DNA of 37,155 nt, taken from positions 1 through 37,155 of the forward strand of contig JBHJMP010000873.1 in the NCBI GenBank assembly GCA_043381765.1. The letters are read 5' to 3'. This stretch comes from Collodictyon triciliatum. Taxonomy: Eukaryota > CRuMs. The notes under the pieces are model-generated. The model saw only the letters and a list, made by a program, of their open reading frames with translations, was not told the DNA's origin and searched no databases. The position numbers and the translations under genes were made by a program. Shown piece by piece: positions 32,915-37,155 of the stretch (positions within the stretch are counted from its first letter, which is position 1; each line of letters opens with the position of its first letter).

Positions 32915-35900
32915 TCTTGTCTTGAGCTCAGGCGCCATGTACTGGGTGGGTGGGTGGGTGGGTGAAAGAGGCCGCGAATGTGATGGACAGTCTCAGGTAT
33001 ACTTACTTATCTATCGATGTGTTTGGTATTTGGGTTATGTCGGTTATGGTCGTAGTTGTACATACGCAGTCTTTTTTCGGGGCTAGTCGAGTATCGGCCA
33101 GATATGAACGGGTTACGTCAAAGCCCTAATTTAAGTGGGTGATAAGGTTTTCTCAACAGGAGGAAGTGTGCGGCGTTTGGATGAGGAAGGGAAGGGAAGG
33201 GAAGGGGAAAGGGAAGGGAAGAGAAGAAAATAGAGAGGAAAGTAATAGCAATAGTAATAAATTAATAATAAAAAGGAAGTAAAAGGGATAGTAGAAAAGT
33301 AAGAACGAGTGAAAATGAGCTCTTGATTAAGGATTAATAACAATAATAATAATAAATTACATAGTCAGATATGCGGATATTGAAGTTTCGGTCAACCTTT
33401 ATGCGGGTGGTTATCAAACGTGAACTCGTGATAATTGACACGTCTGAAAATCAATTATGTATATGAATAAGAATGAAAGTCTTTGGTACCAGAATATTGT
33501 TGCTCGTAATATTCCGATGAATAATCCCGTTAGCGTGCAGAGTTGAAAGGCCTTGAGACATCTTCAATGCCTTTGGTGAAAATGAGGAAAAAATAATTAA
33601 AATGTGCCATGAGAGTGAGCAAGATGTACACAATGGATTTGTGTTAAAGAAAAGAAAAATGAATACATATAGACGAGTAGAATGTGGACTATTACCAGCT
33701 GAACAAGAGTCTTTGGTTCAAGGTCAGCATTCTCGTTCAAAACGTCGCGAATACTCCCAGATTCCATGTACTCATAAATAATCATATATCGACTTTGGCT
33801 GATGGTCAAGGCCGTCAGCCGCAGTAGAAAAGGATGTTTTATTTTCCTGTAAAGAAGTTAGTTTTCTTTAGTTGTAATCAGTTTGTTCTTTTATATCTTC
33901 TACCCGATCTGGTGAATGTAGGAAAGACAGTAAAGTGATAACCCAGTCTGGTATAGAAAAAGAAATTAAAAAAAAACGTTCATATACCGGATTTTATTGG
34001 CCTCTGAAATAAGTATATCGTCAGCATTTTGTAAAGATATCTCGTTCTTGGATATTTCTTTGGCGATGTGTTGCTTCCCAAATAAATAGCAATCGAATAT
34101 TCTCCCCATAGTTCCAGTGCAAAAGTGTTCACCTAGAATGACACTCTTTTCCGCCACAATGAGGGGGTCGGGTTTTTGGTAGTAAATCAAATCTAGTCCT
34201 AATTGAAAAATGGTAGAATGGGACGGGTTGGAAATATTTGATAATGCTGCATCCTCTTTTTGGTGTAGGACAACAGTCAATCTAAGCGCGATACTGAGTG
34301 TTAGTTGATATAATTTCGAAATACAACAAGAACAAAAGAAATAATACGGAAGAATGAAGCATATCATTGCTATATGTTTTCATATTTTTTTAAAATTATT
34401 ATTATTATTATTATAAAAACCTCTCGAAAATAGTCTTGGGTGTACATAAAGGAGGTGCCTGTGTTCGAACAAAAATATCCTTGCTGACAGCTTGGGATGC
34501 AGGTATGGTTGAATTGGCTCCATTTTCCCAAGAGATAGTAATGGATTTAGTAGGTTCTTGAGTGATGGTACTAATTGTGCCATTACAAAACGACGGGATA
34601 TTGGTTTCAGGTAAAAAATATCCAGACGTTACTCGTTCATTAATCTCCATGCTCTCTGTGCTGATTCTACAGAGAAAGCTTTCATCTAGATTTCGGAAAA
34701 TCAACAAAATCTCATTGAAAGCTAAACTCTAAAAAAAAAAAAGAGAAGATAAAGCAATATTTATAGCCTTTTAAAAAATCATCAAACTCTATGGTGGTGA
34801 TAGCGCTTTGCACAGGAAGACAAAGCTACTGACATCGCACATAGAATAAGAAAAGAACAGATATATATTCAACCAATTACCATGTATGGCTAGAGAGAGA
34901 TCTGTTATCAGCGGAGTTGAACGGTAAAATCCATAGTTCCCCCAGTCCCATTTCACACTAACAGTAACTCTGTCTTCACTGAGCGAATCGACCGTGCCGA
35001 ATAATTCCAACAATTCTTCTGGATATTGTGTGTATTCAGAGCGGAAGTCGGGTCCCTTTTTTACACGAACTCCAGGGAGCAGTCTGTCCGGGGTGGCTGG
35101 AGGCTCCAAAGTATATCGATTCATGTTTACTGTATTGAATATCGATAAGCTATAATGATGCATTTTCATCTTGTATATAGTATCTTTTCAAAAAAAAAAA
35201 AGAAAAAAGAAGTAAATCTAGAAGAAATTGGAAGAAACTTCTCGTATTGACGTAGTATAAGTTACTGTAAATAAGTCACCCATATACATGAACAAAAACA
35301 AAGATAACAGAAGCGAGAACCTGGAGCTGTAAAGAATAATTTGTAGAAGCTTGACTTTCCTATTTCAAATGATGTTGTGACAGATTCTGAAAACTGGACT
35401 ATGCATGTTTTGTCGACCGTGTCCACACTGATTACTTTTCCTGTGTCAGAATTATCGGGGCCAAGACCCTTCACACTAGCCCCGATGTAAACATTCGAAG
35501 TGTTTACAATCACATTGAATTCTGTGGAGAGAAGAGTGATGAATATTACTAGGACAGATGACATAAATTATTGAGGATATTGATTTTCAAAAGATAAATA
35601 TGCCCAAATGAAGTAAGATGGAAAGTAACAAGGATAATAGTAGCCTTAGTAATGAAATATCACTATCGGTTATTGGAGTCCCCATTGCAGATACAAGAGG
35701 CTTGTGATAACCCCAAGGACAGTATGCCAGTGGACACGTAGTGTTATTATGTGTAGAGACAGTGAAAAGCTTCTTGGAGTCAAGCCAGTAAACAATCCAA
35801 CCGTTTTTTGTTTCCTCTAGAAGGTACCCATATGAGTCCAGTTCTCCATGGATATCACCAAATTCCCAGTTTGGCCCCCGTACAACAGGAAGACCGGGTA

Positions 35901-36785
35901 TGGCTGTGTATGGACCCAAAGGAACTGGTTTGTTTCTTTCTATTTGAGTTTTGGAAGGAGAGAAAATTATTTTCTATACTTCAGAAGAAATTGTGTGATG
36001 AACCCGAGGTAATATATCTCTCATTAGATTAAAATAGAAAATGTAGAGAGGAAAGAAAAAGAAAGAAAGCTCGGGCAAAGGTATGTAAAATTCACAAATA
36101 AGTTGTTTTCTCTGCGCTGCTATTGCATAACAAGGCATCCTAAAAGATTAGTGACTTAAAAATAAGCACCTGGAACTGCAGCGATTGCCAGGTCAAAGAA
36201 CCCTCTGTGTCCGATACGATGCGGTTGTAAAGTCTTGGTGGACAACCAAAAGACATAGCACCAAGAATCTCCAATGAGCTCCACGAGGATTCCCTTTCCA
36301 CCAATACCTCCATCTTCGTCTCCTGAAGTCCAGTGTGGGCCTCTCGTGACGTGAAATCCAGGGAGGAAATTCGTTTTAGTGACAACGATTGGCTCACCTT
36401 GAAAAAAAACACATTAATAATGGTGTAATATCCAATACTAGAGGCAATACTGTAAAAATATGTGTGCTACAGGCATCTATGGACAGAATAAATAGTGTTA
36501 TATGAGGGTGGAAATGAGCCTGAAAATTATTGTAATTTGAAGCATTCTTAGTGGAAATGATAGATACAGGAACCGAACCTTTTGCAACGTATAGCTCAGA
36601 TCTCTGTAAAGATGCTGAATGTGTGTAGACGTTGTCTGGGTCGTGATCCCACAGAACAGCCCAATAATCTGTGGCAACACATTCTAGAACTGTGCCGATA
36701 AATACTTCATCCTTGGTTTGTTTCTCGATGGTCCAATCTGGTCCACAAGCAACTCGCAGTCCGGGAATTACATCGCTTGGTGTGA
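32915..36785 (-). CDS. MIB/HERC2-repeat protein kinase-like protein (probable pseudokinase), both ends incomplete
   Basis: Exons: 36785-36579, 36397-36170, 35924-35664, 35521-35321, 35129-34881, 34721-34421, 34281-33988, 33846-33696, 33570-33490, 33396-33361 and 32991 into the gap. Phases match except before the last, where a short exon may be missing. The first six exons each carry one MIB/HERC2-like SH3-type module: PGLRVACGPDW, PGFHVTRGPHW, PGLPVVRGPNW, a weak IGASVKGLGPD, PGVRVKKGPDF, and a degenerate sixth with ISWENGANS. The kinase domain follows: G-loop CTGTMG, Lys in HIAKEI, hinge YMIIYEYMESGSI, catalytic loop HRNITSNNIL, then VDRNFNIRISDY in place of a DFG region, and QYMAPELKTR (APE motif) at the gap. 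HRD is HRN, so phosphotransfer is probably lost. The first exon here begins at an acceptor, so a 5' exon lies upstream. Confidence 0.85.
32943..32963 (+). repeat. (GGGT)n tract inside a kinase exon
   Basis: Five GGGT units on the plus strand. On the minus strand they encode the Thr-His-Pro-Pro-Thr stretch just before the APE motif of the kinase. The G-rich strand could form a quadruplex and may have contributed to the nearby gap. Confidence 0.8.
33181..33232 (+). repeat. GAAGG purine-rich repeat
   Basis: Tandem GGAAGG/GGGAA units on the plus strand, in intronic DNA of the kinase gene between the exon 33396-33361 and the APE exon. Confidence 0.85.
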
Positions 36786-37035
36786 CTGTGGTGATAGTGG
36801 GATTATAGTGTGTAGATGAAATTCATACGTCTTGTGTTTAACGTGAAGGTTCGGTATTGTCGCTACATGATTCATTTACGAACATGCCAAGGCACAAGGC
36901 CTATTTAATTGGCGCTTACTTCACCGAAGCGTTGTAAACAGATAGATAGTGAAAAGAGTCAATACTTGACGCACAGGTTCCAACACAAACAAATTGTAAT
37001 TCTCTTTCGTTTCTCTAGCCATATGTTGACCATCA
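36786..37035. other. Upstream of kinase gene, 5' exon not identified
   Basis: A good acceptor (ACCACAG) borders 36785, so the upstream sequence is intron and, somewhere, a 5' exon. A short minus-strand frame (LEPVRQVLTLFTIYL) near 36990-36930 ends at a GTGAAG donor and is a candidate, but it has no ATG in view. Confidence 0.3.
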
Positions 37036-37092
37036 TCGTTTTTTGTTTTTTTGTTTTTTTGTTTTTGTTTTTTTTGTTTTTTTGTTTTTTTT

Positions 37093-37155
<63 letters not shown>
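37036..37155 (+). repeat. T-rich tract ending in a long T homopolymer
   Basis: GTTTTTTT-type units pass into an uninterrupted run of more than 50 T at the window edge. A contig that ends in such a run often marks an assembly break. Confidence 0.9.

Noticed and set aside
1-37155. tRNA, rRNA, CRISPR and bacterial-type operon features
   Set aside because: Looked for by eye on both strands. No cloverleaf with matching A and B boxes, no rRNA core sequence and no spaced repeat array were found. The spliced gene structure is eukaryotic.

Overview
This window is nuclear DNA from a protist. The evidence is AT-rich flanks, dense GT-AG introns (about 50-500 bp) in almost every gene, many simple repeats, and a 484-base assembly gap. 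I cannot name the species from sequence alone. A rhizarian/foraminiferan such as Reticulomyxa is a guess, not a finding. Ciliary-type gene content (a CIMIP2/FAM166-like microtubule inner protein, a soluble-adenylyl-cyclase-like protein, a small EF-hand protein) suggests an organism that has or had a flagellated stage. All exon models below were assembled by hand from splice sites and reading-frame phase.

Layout. 0.4-3.6 kb (-): an ABCG half-transporter fused downstream of a LOV-type PAS domain that lacks the photoactive cysteine. 4.6-5.9 kb (+): a four-exon small EF-hand-like protein. 6.5-7.7 kb (-): a five-exon, 211-residue protein of unknown family. 7.7-10.9 kb (-): a nine-exon protein with a globular N-terminal part, a coiled coil and a disordered Pro/Ser-rich tail. 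11.6-11.8 kb (-): a small ORF with a signal-peptide-like start. 12.2-13.1 kb (-): a leucine-rich-repeat gene. 13.2-13.5 kb: a GC-rich, hairpin-rich block that could be a structured RNA. 13.8-15.2 kb (-): a GC-rich, codon-biased, coiled-coil repeat protein, probably structural. 16.3-17.4 kb (-): the CIMIP2-like gene. 19.5-30.1 kb (+): one gene of about 37 exons for an ADCY10-like (soluble adenylyl cyclase) protein, in which key catalytic residues of both cyclase domains are substituted. 31.3-32.0 kb (+): a two-exon small membrane protein. 32.9-36.8 kb (-): a protein with six MIB/HERC2-like modules followed by a kinase domain whose catalytic Asp is Asn; its C-terminus is lost in the N gap.

The most novel signal is a family of very short interspersed elements sharing the core TTTGAATCGAATAAAGG, followed by an A-rich tail. 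Seven copies occur, in introns and intergenic DNA, in both orientations. Four are bounded by clear 11-15 bp direct duplications of flanking DNA. This is the signature of retroposition by target-primed reverse transcription, although the inserts are only about 26-47 bp long. Other points of interest are the LOV-like/ABCG fusion, the apparently catalytically altered cyclase, the MIB/HERC2-pseudokinase, and a last cyclase intron made almost entirely of a TTTATCC heptamer array and T-rich low-complexity DNA.
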